Both the position numbers and the translations under genes were made by a program. Positions 1 through 5,013 of a stretch of DNA of 5,013 nucleotides are shown in pieces. Origin of the DNA: Streptosporangiaceae bacterium (GTDB taxonomy: Bacteria > Actinomycetota > Actinomycetes > Streptosporangiales > Streptosporangiaceae); assembly GCA_030050125.1 (NCBI GenBank), contig JASIJN010000077.1:1-5013 (forward strand), given 5' to 3'. Every line of letters starts with the position of its first letter. Position 1 is the stretch's first letter. The notes beneath the pieces were generated by a model. It was not told where the DNA came from, ran no database searches, and saw only the letters and a list, made by a program, of their open reading frames with translations.

Positions 1-60
1 GGCAGGCCCGACAGCGGCCTAGGGCCGGTTGGGTGGCCGGGGCGGCCTAAGATCGGTCCG

Positions 61-711
61 GTGCGGCGCGAATCTTCCACGGTGGTGGTCCTGGTCGGCG
101 AGACGAGCGGCCGGCTGCTGGCCGGGGTGGCCCAGTCGCCCAACGTCTCGGTCGCCCGCCGCCCGGTGGCTCCGAACGGCAGGTCGCCAGGTGGCGAGCC
201 AGCGGCGGCCGAGCCACGGCCCGGCTGGGAGGCCGGGGCCGAGGCGCTGCGGGAGGCGGCGCGGCGCCGGTCGACGTACGTGATCGTGGTCGACGACCCG
301 CTGGCCGACGTGGCCGCCGGGTGGCGGGCGATGTGGGAGGTGCCGGCCGCTCCCGGCGGGGCGGCCGGCTTCGAGATGCATGCCTCGCAGGCGCTGGCCG
401 CCTGGCGGGAGAAGCGGTTCGAACTGCCCGACTACTATCTGGTGGTTGCCCCGGCCCAGGGCACCGACGCCGGGCCGGATCTGTACCTCGGCCCGTTGCG
501 CGCCGTCCGCCCGCGCCGGGTCGCCCTCGCCGCCGCGGCGGACGGCGCGGCCCAGCTATCGGCGGTCCTGGGAGCGCTGAGGTCGCTGCAGCACGGGCCG
601 TGGTGGCCGCCACTCGACGAACTGCTCGACGCGGCCCGCCACTTCTACGCCGGCGGCCTGGCCGAGACGCAGCAGGTCCTGCGGCAGCCGGACGGGCCGT
701 CCCGCTCCTAG
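61..711 (+). CDS. Conserved-looking actinobacterial protein of unknown function (216 aa)
   Basis: I do not recognise a named family. Coding is supported by an uninterrupted frame with strong G/C bias at third codon positions and by protein-like composition. Hydrophobic strand-like segments (TVVVLVGE near residues 7-14, YVIVVDD near 73-79, YYLVVAP near 125-131, RVALAAA near 158-164) alternate with amphipathic helices, which suggests a soluble alpha/beta fold. Residues 45-70 are rich in Pro, Ala, Gly and Arg and look like a linker. Other visible features are the segment WREKRFELPDYYLVV, a PDLYLGPLR segment, and a Trp pair in GPWWPPLDELL near 181-182. There is no signal peptide or membrane segment. 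The GTG at 61 is the first start codon in this frame, but the frame is open to base 1 with no start codon there, so the true start could lie upstream of the window. GTG at 82 or 85 is an alternative. No convincing Shine-Dalgarno precedes 61. It points the same way as the next gene but is separated from it by 204 bp. Confidence 0.7.
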   Translation: MRRESSTVVVLVGETSGRLLAGVAQSPNVSVARRPVAPNGRSPGGEPAAAEPRPGWEAGAEALREAARRRSTYVIVVDDPLADVAAGWRAMWEVPAAPGGAAGFEMHASQALAAWREKRFELPDYYLVVAPAQGTDAGPDLYLGPLRAVRPRRVALAAAADGAAQLSAVLGALRSLQHGPWWPPLDELLDAARHFYAGGLAETQQVLRQPDGPSRS

Positions 712-915
712 CGACCTGCGAAGGGCCTCGCCTCAGCCTTGGGCACCCGGCGTCGCCCGTCGCCACGCTTCCTCGGCCGATGAATGCGAGTTTGGGTCAC
801 ACCCAACTGCACCATCTCCGCACTCATCGGACGCGGAACCGGCGAGGGCACGCGGTCAGCGGACCAGGGCGTCGAGGATAACGGCGGACCGGCCGCTTAC
901 TGGCAGACTTGAAGG
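712..915. other. Gene-free intergenic region with inverted repeats
   Basis: This 204-bp gap separates the hypothetical gene from the amidohydrolase. A weak GCGA...TCGC inverted repeat sits at 718-731, seven bases past the TAG of the upstream gene. The main structure is the nested inverted repeat at 777-830. No T-run follows either one, so neither is a textbook intrinsic terminator. I see no convincing -35/-10 pair. The hexamer CAGACT at 904-909 would be placed correctly as a -10 for a leaderless transcript starting at the GTG of 916, but nothing like TTGAC lies at the expected distance. The ATG at 780 opens only a 33-codon frame with no ribosome site. Confidence 0.6.
777..830. repeat. Imperfect inverted repeat with nested hairpin (possible operator, terminator or RNA structure)
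   Basis: The left arm CCGATGAATGCG (777-788) pairs with the right arm CGCACTCATCGG (819-830) at 11 of 12 positions, the exception being A784 opposite C823. If C818 is bulged, two more pairs form (A789-T817 and G790-C816), giving 13 pairs in all. The 25-nt loop contains a second, perfect inverted repeat, TTGGGT (792-797) and ACCCAA (801-806), around a CAC centre. It lies 66 bp after the hypothetical gene and 85 bp before the amidohydrolase start. It could be a transcription-factor operator, a rho-independent-like terminator without a U-tract, or a leader RNA structure. The pairing is seen directly; the role is inference. Confidence 0.5.
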
Positions 916-1827
916 GTGACGGGCCGGCAGCACTCGGGCTATGAGTCCGCTGCGGGCGGCGAGCCAGCGGCTGTCGTCGCGTTCTGGAAAGCTCTTGAAT
1001 TGCCTGGGCTGGTCGACGTTCACACGCACTTCATGCCGCCCAACGTGCTGGCCAAGGTCTGGGCGTTCTTCGAGCAGGACCGGGTCGCGGTCGGGCAGCC
1101 GTGGCCGATCATGTACCGGCAGCCCGAGGACGAGCGGGTGGCGGCGCTGCGGGCGTTCGGCGTCCGCTGGTTCAGCGCGCTGGCCTACCCGCACAAGCCG
1201 GGCATGGCGTCGTGGCTGAACGCCTGGTCCGCGGCGTTCGCGGCGCGGACCCCGGATGCGCTGCACAGCGCCACGTTCTTCGCCGAGCCCGGCGCCGCCG
1301 GTTACGTCGCCGAGGCGGTTGCCGCGGGCGCGCGGCTGTTCAAGGCGCATCTGCAGGTGGGCGGGTACGACCCGCGCGACCCGCTGCTCGGCCCGGTCTG
1401 GGGACTGCTCGCCGAGGCGGGCGTGCCGGTGATCGTGCACTGCGGCTCGGGGCCGACCCCCGGGCGGTTCACCGGCCCCGGGCCGATCTGCGAGGTGCTG
1501 GCCCGCCATCCCCGGCTGGTCGCCATCGTGGCCCACCTCGGGGCCCCGGAGTACGGCGAGTTCCTCGGCCTCGCCGCGCGGCACCAGGGCGTTCATCTCG
1601 ATACCACGATGGCGTTCACGGACTTCCTTGACCGGATCGCCCCGTTCCCTGCCGCGCTGCGGCCCCGTCTGGCGGACGCGGGGGACCGGATCCTGCTGGG
1701 CAGTGACTTCCCGAACATCCCCCATCCCTACCTGCACCAGCTCGAGGCGCTGGCCCGGCTCGACCTCGGCGCGCCGTGGCTGCGCGCGGTGTGCCACGAC
1801 AACGCGGTCCGGCTGCTGGGGCTGTGA
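916..1827 (+). CDS. Metal-dependent amidohydrolase, Amidohydro_2 / ACMSD-like family (303 aa)
   Basis: This is a TIM-barrel hydrolase or decarboxylase of the Amidohydro_2 superfamily, whose characterised members include 2-amino-3-carboxymuconate semialdehyde decarboxylase. The metal-site set is visible in order: HxH in VDVHTHFMP (His36, His38), a FKAHLQVG strand (Lys143, His145), the strand-5 His in VIVHCGSGP (His175), the strand-6 His in IVAHLGAPEY (His207), and the strand-8 Asp in LLGSDFPNIP (Asp264). No signal peptide or membrane segment is seen, so it is probably cytoplasmic. The substrate cannot be deduced. The length fits the family. GTG at 916 is the only start upstream of the AVVAFWKALELPGL segment, which resembles the N-terminus of relatives as I remember them. 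However, its GAAGG (911-915) directly abuts the start, which is too close for a Shine-Dalgarno. TTG at 1000, with GGAAAG at 986-991, is an alternative start giving about 275 aa. The gene ends 3 bp before the LigD-like gene. Confidence 0.88.
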   Translation: MTGRQHSGYESAAGGEPAAVVAFWKALELPGLVDVHTHFMPPNVLAKVWAFFEQDRVAVGQPWPIMYRQPEDERVAALRAFGVRWFSALAYPHKPGMASWLNAWSAAFAARTPDALHSATFFAEPGAAGYVAEAVAAGARLFKAHLQVGGYDPRDPLLGPVWGLLAEAGVPVIVHCGSGPTPGRFTGPGPICEVLARHPRLVAIVAHLGAPEYGEFLGLAARHQGVHLDTTMAFTDFLDRIAPFPAALRPRLADAGDRILLGSDFPNIPHPYLHQLEALARLDLGAPWLRAVCHDNAVRLLGL

Positions 1828-1830
1828 GCC

Positions 1831-3447
1831 ATGCCTAGATCCGAGCGCCTGGGGGAGTACCGGCGCAAGCGCGACTTCGGGCGCACGCCGGAGCCTGAGG
1901 GGACCGCCGAGGCGCAGCGCGCGGCACCGGGAGACGGCGGGCCGGTGCGGCGGTTCGTGGTGCAGCGGCACCGGGCCCGGCGGCTCCACTACGACCTGCG
2001 GTTCGAGATCGACGGCGTGCTGGCCAGCTGGGCCGTGCCCCGGGGCCCGACCCTGGACCCGGACGTGAAGCGGATCGCGGTGCACGTCGAGGACCATCCC
2101 ATCGAGTATCTCGACTTCGAGGGCATCATCCCGCGCGGGGAGTACGGCGCGGGCGACGTGATCGTGTGGGACACGGGCACGTGGGAGCCGCACGCCACCG
2201 ACGACCCGGCGGCCGCGGTCGCCGCCGGCGAACTGCACGCCGACGTGACCGGGCAGAAGCTGCGCGGCCGGCTGGTACTGGTGCACAGCGGGCACGGCCG
2301 GGACCAGCAGGACCAGTGGCTGCTGTTGCACAAGAGGGACGAGTTCGCCGTGGTCGGCTGGGATCCCGAGGACCACCCGAGGTCGGTGCTGAGCGGGCGC
2401 ACCAACGACGAGGTCAAGGCCGATCCGTACCGGATGTGGCGGGCCGACCTGCCGCCCGCCCAGGCGTCGGTGGCCATCCGCCCCGAGGTGCCGGCCGGAC
2501 CCGACCCGGCGGAGCTCGAGGCGCTCGCCGCGCTGGGGCCCGGCGGCGGCACCTGGGAGGTGTTCGGCCGCAGGCTCAAGGTGACCAATCTGGACAAGGT
2601 GCTGTTCCCGGCGCGCGAGGGCGAAGCGCCGGTGACCAAGCGAGAGTTCATCGAGTACGCGGCGCGGATCGGCCCGGTGGCGCTGCCGTACCTGGCCGGG
2701 CGCGCGCTCAACATGCACCGCTTCCCCGGCGGCGCGCAGACCCCCGGGTTCTGGCACAAGCAGCTGCCCGATCACGCGCCGGACTGGATCCCGCGCTGGG
2801 ACAACCCGGCCGCCGAACGCGGCGAGTCCACCACCTACCTGGTCGTGAACGAGCCGGCCGCGCTGGTCTGGGCGGCCAACTTCGGCGCCCTGGAGTGGCA
2901 CGCCTGGACCTCGCGCACCGACCAGCCGCAGCAGCCGGACTACGCCCTCATCGACATCGACGCCGGAGCGGCCACCACCTGGGACGAGGTGCTGACGCTG
3001 GCCCGGCTGCACCGCACCGCGCTGGAGCACCTGCGCGTCCGCGCCCAGCCCAAGCTGACCGGGCACACCGGCATCCAGATCTGGGTTCCGGTCACCCGGG
3101 GGCCCAGTTTCGAGCAAACCCGGGCCTGGGTAGAGCAGCTGTCACGGGCGATCGGTGCGATCGTGCCGGATCTGGTCAGCTGGGAGTGGGATGTCCGTTC
3201 ACGAAAGGGCCGCGCCCGGCTCGACTACACACAGAACGTCATCAACAAGACGCTGGTGGCGCCCTACAGCCCGCGCCCGGCGCCGGGCGCGCCCGTGTCC
3301 GCTCCCATCGAATGGGACGAGCTGGACGATCCGTCGCTGCGGCCGGACGGCATCACGATCCGCACCGTCGCCGGGCGGCTGGCGCAGCGCGGCGACCCCT
3401 TCCGCACCGTGCTGGGCGGCGGGCAGGTCCTGCCGCCGGTCCACTAG
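1831..3447 (+). CDS. ligD-like: LigD-like NHEJ protein: 3'-phosphoesterase plus primase-polymerase domains, no ligase domain (538 aa)
   Basis: LigD proteins process and fill DNA ends in Ku-dependent non-homologous end joining. The N-terminus ([16 protein letters not shown]) is typical of the 3'-phosphoesterase (PE) domain, about residues 5-195. His47, His53, Asp55, Arg57, His89 and Tyr93 match, at a constant offset, the metal-site and catalytic residues known from Pseudomonas LigD PE (His42, His48, Asp50, Arg52, His84, Tyr88). A linker (about 196-240) leads to the archaeo-eukaryotic primase-type polymerase domain (about 241-538). There Lys256 and Lys270 match the 5'-phosphate-binding lysines, IDIDAG gives the DxD pair Asp375/Asp377, and LDYTQN gives the third Asp465 and Gln468, followed by APYSPR with Arg482. 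The motif normally written SGSKGLH is TGHTGIQ here (residues 410-416). No adenylation motif KxDG or other ligase domain is present, so a separate ligase is implied. The ATG at 1831 lies 3 bp after the amidohydrolase stop, with GGGG at 1818-1821 as a possible ribosome site. Translational coupling is likely. Confidence 0.93.
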   Translation: MPRSERLGEYRRKRDFGRTPEPEGTAEAQRAAPGDGGPVRRFVVQRHRARRLHYDLRFEIDGVLASWAVPRGPTLDPDVKRIAVHVEDHPIEYLDFEGIIPRGEYGAGDVIVWDTGTWEPHATDDPAAAVAAGELHADVTGQKLRGRLVLVHSGHGRDQQDQWLLLHKRDEFAVVGWDPEDHPRSVLSGRTNDEVKADPYRMWRADLPPAQASVAIRPEVPAGPDPAELEALAALGPGGGTWEVFGRRLKVTNLDKVLFPAREGEAPVTKREFIEYAARIGPVALPYLAGRALNMHRFPGGAQTPGFWHKQLPDHAPDWIPRWDNPAAERGESTTYLVVNEPAALVWAANFGALEWHAWTSRTDQPQQPDYALIDIDAGAATTWDEVLTLARLHRTALEHLRVRAQPKLTGHTGIQIWVPVTRGPSFEQTRAWVEQLSRAIGAIVPDLVSWEWDVRSRKGRARLDYTQNVINKTLVAPYSPRPAPGAPVSAPIEWDELDDPSLRPDGITIRTVAGRLAQRGDPFRTVLGGGQVLPPVH

Positions 3448-3485
3448 CGATCGAGTCGCTGGCGACCGAATCACTAACGATCAAG
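3447..3485 (+). repeat. Degenerate 15-bp tandem repeat, about 2.6 copies
   Basis: Copy 1 is GCGATCGAGTCGCTG (3447-3461), copy 2 is GCGACCGAATCACTA (3462-3476), and a partial third copy is ACGATCAAG (3477-3485). Copies 1 and 2 agree at 11 of 15 positions and all four differences are transitions (T/C or G/A). The partial copy differs from copy 1 at two of nine positions, again by transitions. The array begins at the last base of the LigD-like stop codon and runs into the Shine-Dalgarno of the next gene. Copy 1 also contains a short inverted repeat, AGCGA/TCGCT (3446-3450 and 3456-3460), too small and without a T-tract to be called a terminator. Confidence 0.5.
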
Positions 3486-3490
3486 GAGGT
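3483..3490 (+). promoter_or_regulatory. Strong Shine-Dalgarno for phosphoglucomutase
   Basis: AAGGAGGT is a near-perfect complement of the 16S rRNA 3' end and ends 10 bases before the ATG at 3501. It fixes that ATG as the start. It is by far the best ribosome-binding site in the window and suggests efficient initiation independent of the upstream LigD-like gene. Confidence 0.85.
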
Positions 3491-3500
3491 GTCGGGGGCC

Positions 3501-5013
3501 ATGGATGAGCGGGCCGGCCGTCCGGCCGCCCAGTCCGACCTGGTGGACGTGCCGCGGCTGGTGACCGCGTACTACGCGGAGCATCCCGATCCGGCCAACC
3601 CCGCGCAGCGGGTGGCGTTCGGCACGTCCGGGCACCGGGGCTCGGCGCTGCGGCTGTCGTTCAACGACGACCACATCGCGGCGGCCACCCAGGCGATCTG
3701 CGACTACCGCCGGGGCACCGGCATCACCGGCCCGCTGTTCATCGGGCGCGACACGCACGCGCTCTCCGAGCCGGCCTTCGTGACCGCGCTGGAGGTGCTC
3801 GCCGCCAACGACGTCCGGGTGCTGGCCGACAGCCGGGACGGCTACACCCCCACCCCGGCGGTGTCCCGCGCGATCCTGGCCTTCAACGAGGGCCGGGCGG
3901 ACGGGCTGGCCGACGGGATCGTGGTCACGCCGTCGCACAACCCGCCGGAGGATGGCGGCTTCAAGTACAACCCGCCCGACGGCGGCCCGGCCGGCTCGCA
4001 GGTCACCGCGGCGATCCAGGACCGGGCGAACGACCTGCTGGCCGGGGCGCTGCGCGGGGTCCGCAGGATCGGCTACGCGCGGGCCAGGGCGCAGGCCGGC
4101 GCGCACGACTTCCTCGGCCAGTACGTGTCGCAGCTGCCGGCCGTGCTGGACCTGGACGCGGTGCGCGGCGCCGGGGTGCGGATCGGCGCGGACCCGCTCG
4201 GCGGGGCGAGCGTGGCCTACTGGGGCGAGATCGCCGACCGGTTCGGGCTCGACCTGACCGTGGTCAACCCGGCGGTCGACCCCACCTTCCGGTTCATGAC
4301 GCTGGACTGGGACGGCCGGATCCGGATGGACTGTTCCTCGCCCTACGCCATGGCCTCGCTGATCGCCCGCCGGGCCGACTTCGCGATCGCCACCGGCAAC
4401 GACACCGACGCCGACCGGCACGGCATCGTGACCCCGGACGCGGGCCTGCTCAACCCGAACCACTACCTGGCCGTCGCGATCGACTACCTGTACCGCCACC
4501 GCGCGGGCTGGCCGCCCGCCGCCGCCGTAGGCAAGACCATGGTCAGCTCCTCGATCATCGACCGGGTGGCCGAGGCGGCCGGGCGCCGGCTGATGGAGGT
4601 CCCGGTCGGGTTCAAGTGGTTCGTGCCCGGCCTGCTGGCGGGCACGGTCGCGTTCGGCGGCGAGGAGAGCGCGGGGGCCTCGTTCCTGCGCCGGGACGGG
4701 CGGGTCTGGACCACGGACAAGGACGGGATCATCCTGGCCTTGCTCGCCTCCGAGATCACCGCGGTCACCGGCCGGACGCCGTCGCAGCACTACGCCGAGC
4801 TCACCGCGCGGCTGGGCGATCCGGCCTACGCCCGGATCGATGCCCCGGCCAGCCGGGAGCAGAAGACGGCCCTGGCCCGGCTCAGCCCGGAGCAGGTCGG
4901 CGCGACCGAGCTGGCCGGGGAGAAGATCCTCAGCCTGCTCACCACCGCGCCGGGCAACGACGAGCCGCTCGGCGGCCTGAAGGTGATCACCGAGTCGGCC
5001 TGGTTCGCCGCCC
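3501..5013 (+). CDS. pgm: Alpha-D-glucose-phosphate phosphoglucomutase, 3' end truncated by window
   Basis: The enzyme interconverts glucose-1-phosphate and glucose-6-phosphate in the cytoplasm, feeding glycogen, trehalose and nucleotide-sugar synthesis. The frame runs open from the ATG at 3501 to the window end (504 complete codons plus one base). Family landmarks appear in order: N-terminal [11 protein letters not shown]; the active-site phosphoserine loop [19 protein letters not shown] with Ser145 (E. coli Ser146 equivalent); the Mg-binding loop [11 protein letters not shown] with Asp301, Asp303, Asp305 and Arg306; [12 protein letters not shown]; the sugar-binding [10 protein letters not shown] (about 386-395); and [14 protein letters not shown] at the very end. 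In this family the last of these directly precedes the phosphate-binding RPSGTE-type loop, so about 40 residues including that loop lie beyond the window. The length and motifs fit the roughly 546-residue bacterial Pgm type rather than the ManB/GlmM type. The only small deviation noted is Phe in GGFKYN, where Ile is usual. The gene lies 53 bp after the LigD-like gene in the same direction, with a strong ribosome site. Confidence 0.96.
   Translation, partial: MDERAGRPAAQSDLVDVPRLVTAYYAEHPDPANPAQRVAFGTSGHRGSALRLSFNDDHIAAATQAICDYRRGTGITGPLFIGRDTHALSEPAFVTALEVLAANDVRVLADSRDGYTPTPAVSRAILAFNEGRADGLADGIVVTPSHNPPEDGGFKYNPPDGGPAGSQVTAAIQDRANDLLAGALRGVRRIGYARARAQAGAHDFLGQYVSQLPAVLDLDAVRGAGVRIGADPLGGASVAYWGEIADRFGLDLTVVNPAVDPTFRFMTLDWDGRIRMDCSSPYAMASLIARRADFAIATGNDTDADRHGIVTPDAGLLNPNHYLAVAIDYLYRHRAGWPPAAAVGKTMVSSSIIDRVAEAAGRRLMEVPVGFKWFVPGLLAGTVAFGGEESAGASFLRRDGRVWTTDKDGIILALLASEITAVTGRTPSQHYAELTARLGDPAYARIDAPASREQKTALARLSPEQVGATELAGEKILSLLTTAPGNDEPLGGLKVITESAWFAA

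Noticed and set aside
1..60. Possible promoter or ribosome site before the first gene
   Set aside because: The stretch is GGCC-rich with no recognisable -35/-10 elements or Shine-Dalgarno, and it may be coding sequence of the same frame because no stop occurs in it.
47..766. Minus-strand frame opposite the hypothetical gene
   Set aside because: The translation is a run of Arg, Pro and Ala with low complexity. The + strand frame 61-711 has far more protein-like composition.
780..881. Small + strand frame of 33 codons beginning at the ATG inside the inverted repeat
   Set aside because: There is no Shine-Dalgarno upstream, the Arg/His-rich composition is not protein-like, and it overlaps the palindromic structure. 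The ATG is part of the repeat arm.
941..1219. Alternative frame starting at ATG 941, initially attractive because the amidohydrolase start is weak
   Set aside because: The conserved segment leading to VDVHTHF is encoded in the frame of GTG 916, not this one. The translation from 941 is Ser/Arg-rich with no motif.
856..3117. Very long open frame of about 753 codons on the minus strand, antisense to the amidohydrolase and the LigD-like gene
   Set aside because: It is a by-product of strong G/C third-position bias, which removes stops from one antisense frame. Its translation is a low-complexity mix of Arg, Gly, Pro, Val, Leu and His with no domain, whereas the + strand frames show complete catalytic motif sets.
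3446..3466. Possible terminator after the LigD-like gene (AGCGA/TCGCT and GTCGC/GCGAC inverted repeats)
   Set aside because: The stems are only five pairs, overlap each other, have very short or mutually exclusive loops, and are not followed by a T-run.
3474..4790. Long minus-strand open frame of about 438 codons antisense to pgm
   Set aside because: It is the same GC-bias artefact. The + strand encodes an unmistakable phosphoglucomutase with all active-site loops.

Overview
The window comes from a very GC-rich genome. Its codons have G or C at almost every third position, one gene has a GTG start, and the protein sequences look actinobacterial, closest in style to Streptosporangiales/Thermomonosporaceae or Frankia-like lineages. 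The genus is inference from recalled family resemblance, since no search could be run. All four supported protein genes lie on the + strand. No tRNA, rRNA, CRISPR array, insertion sequence or phage gene is visible.

Layout. (1) 61-711 encodes a conserved-looking actinobacterial hypothetical protein that I cannot assign. (2) 712-915 is a gene-free gap of about 200 bp. It holds an imperfect inverted repeat (777-830) with a smaller perfect hairpin nested in its loop (792-806). (3) 916-1827 encodes a metal-dependent amidohydrolase of the Amidohydro_2 (ACMSD-like) TIM-barrel family. (4) 1831-3447, only 3 bp downstream, encodes a LigD-type protein of the bacterial non-homologous end-joining (NHEJ) pathway. 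It carries the 3'-phosphoesterase domain followed by the primase-polymerase domain and has no ligase domain. (5) 3448-3500 is a short spacer with a degenerate 15-bp tandem repeat and a strong Shine-Dalgarno. (6) 3501 to the window end encodes alpha-phosphoglucomutase, cut off about 40 residues before its expected C-terminus.

How the genes fit together. The amidohydrolase and the LigD-like gene are close enough to be one transcription unit, although no biochemical link between them is obvious. The LigD-like protein would need a separate ATP-dependent ligase and Ku encoded elsewhere. Phosphoglucomutase is a housekeeping enzyme of glycogen, trehalose and cell-wall precursor metabolism and probably just follows in the same direction.

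The most interesting points are the altered nucleotide-binding motif of the polymerase domain (TGHTGIQ where classical LigD has SGSKGLH), its PE-POL order without a ligase, the nested inverted repeat upstream of the amidohydrolase/LigD pair, and the transition-only tandem repeat before pgm. Nothing here is clearly a new multi-gene system.
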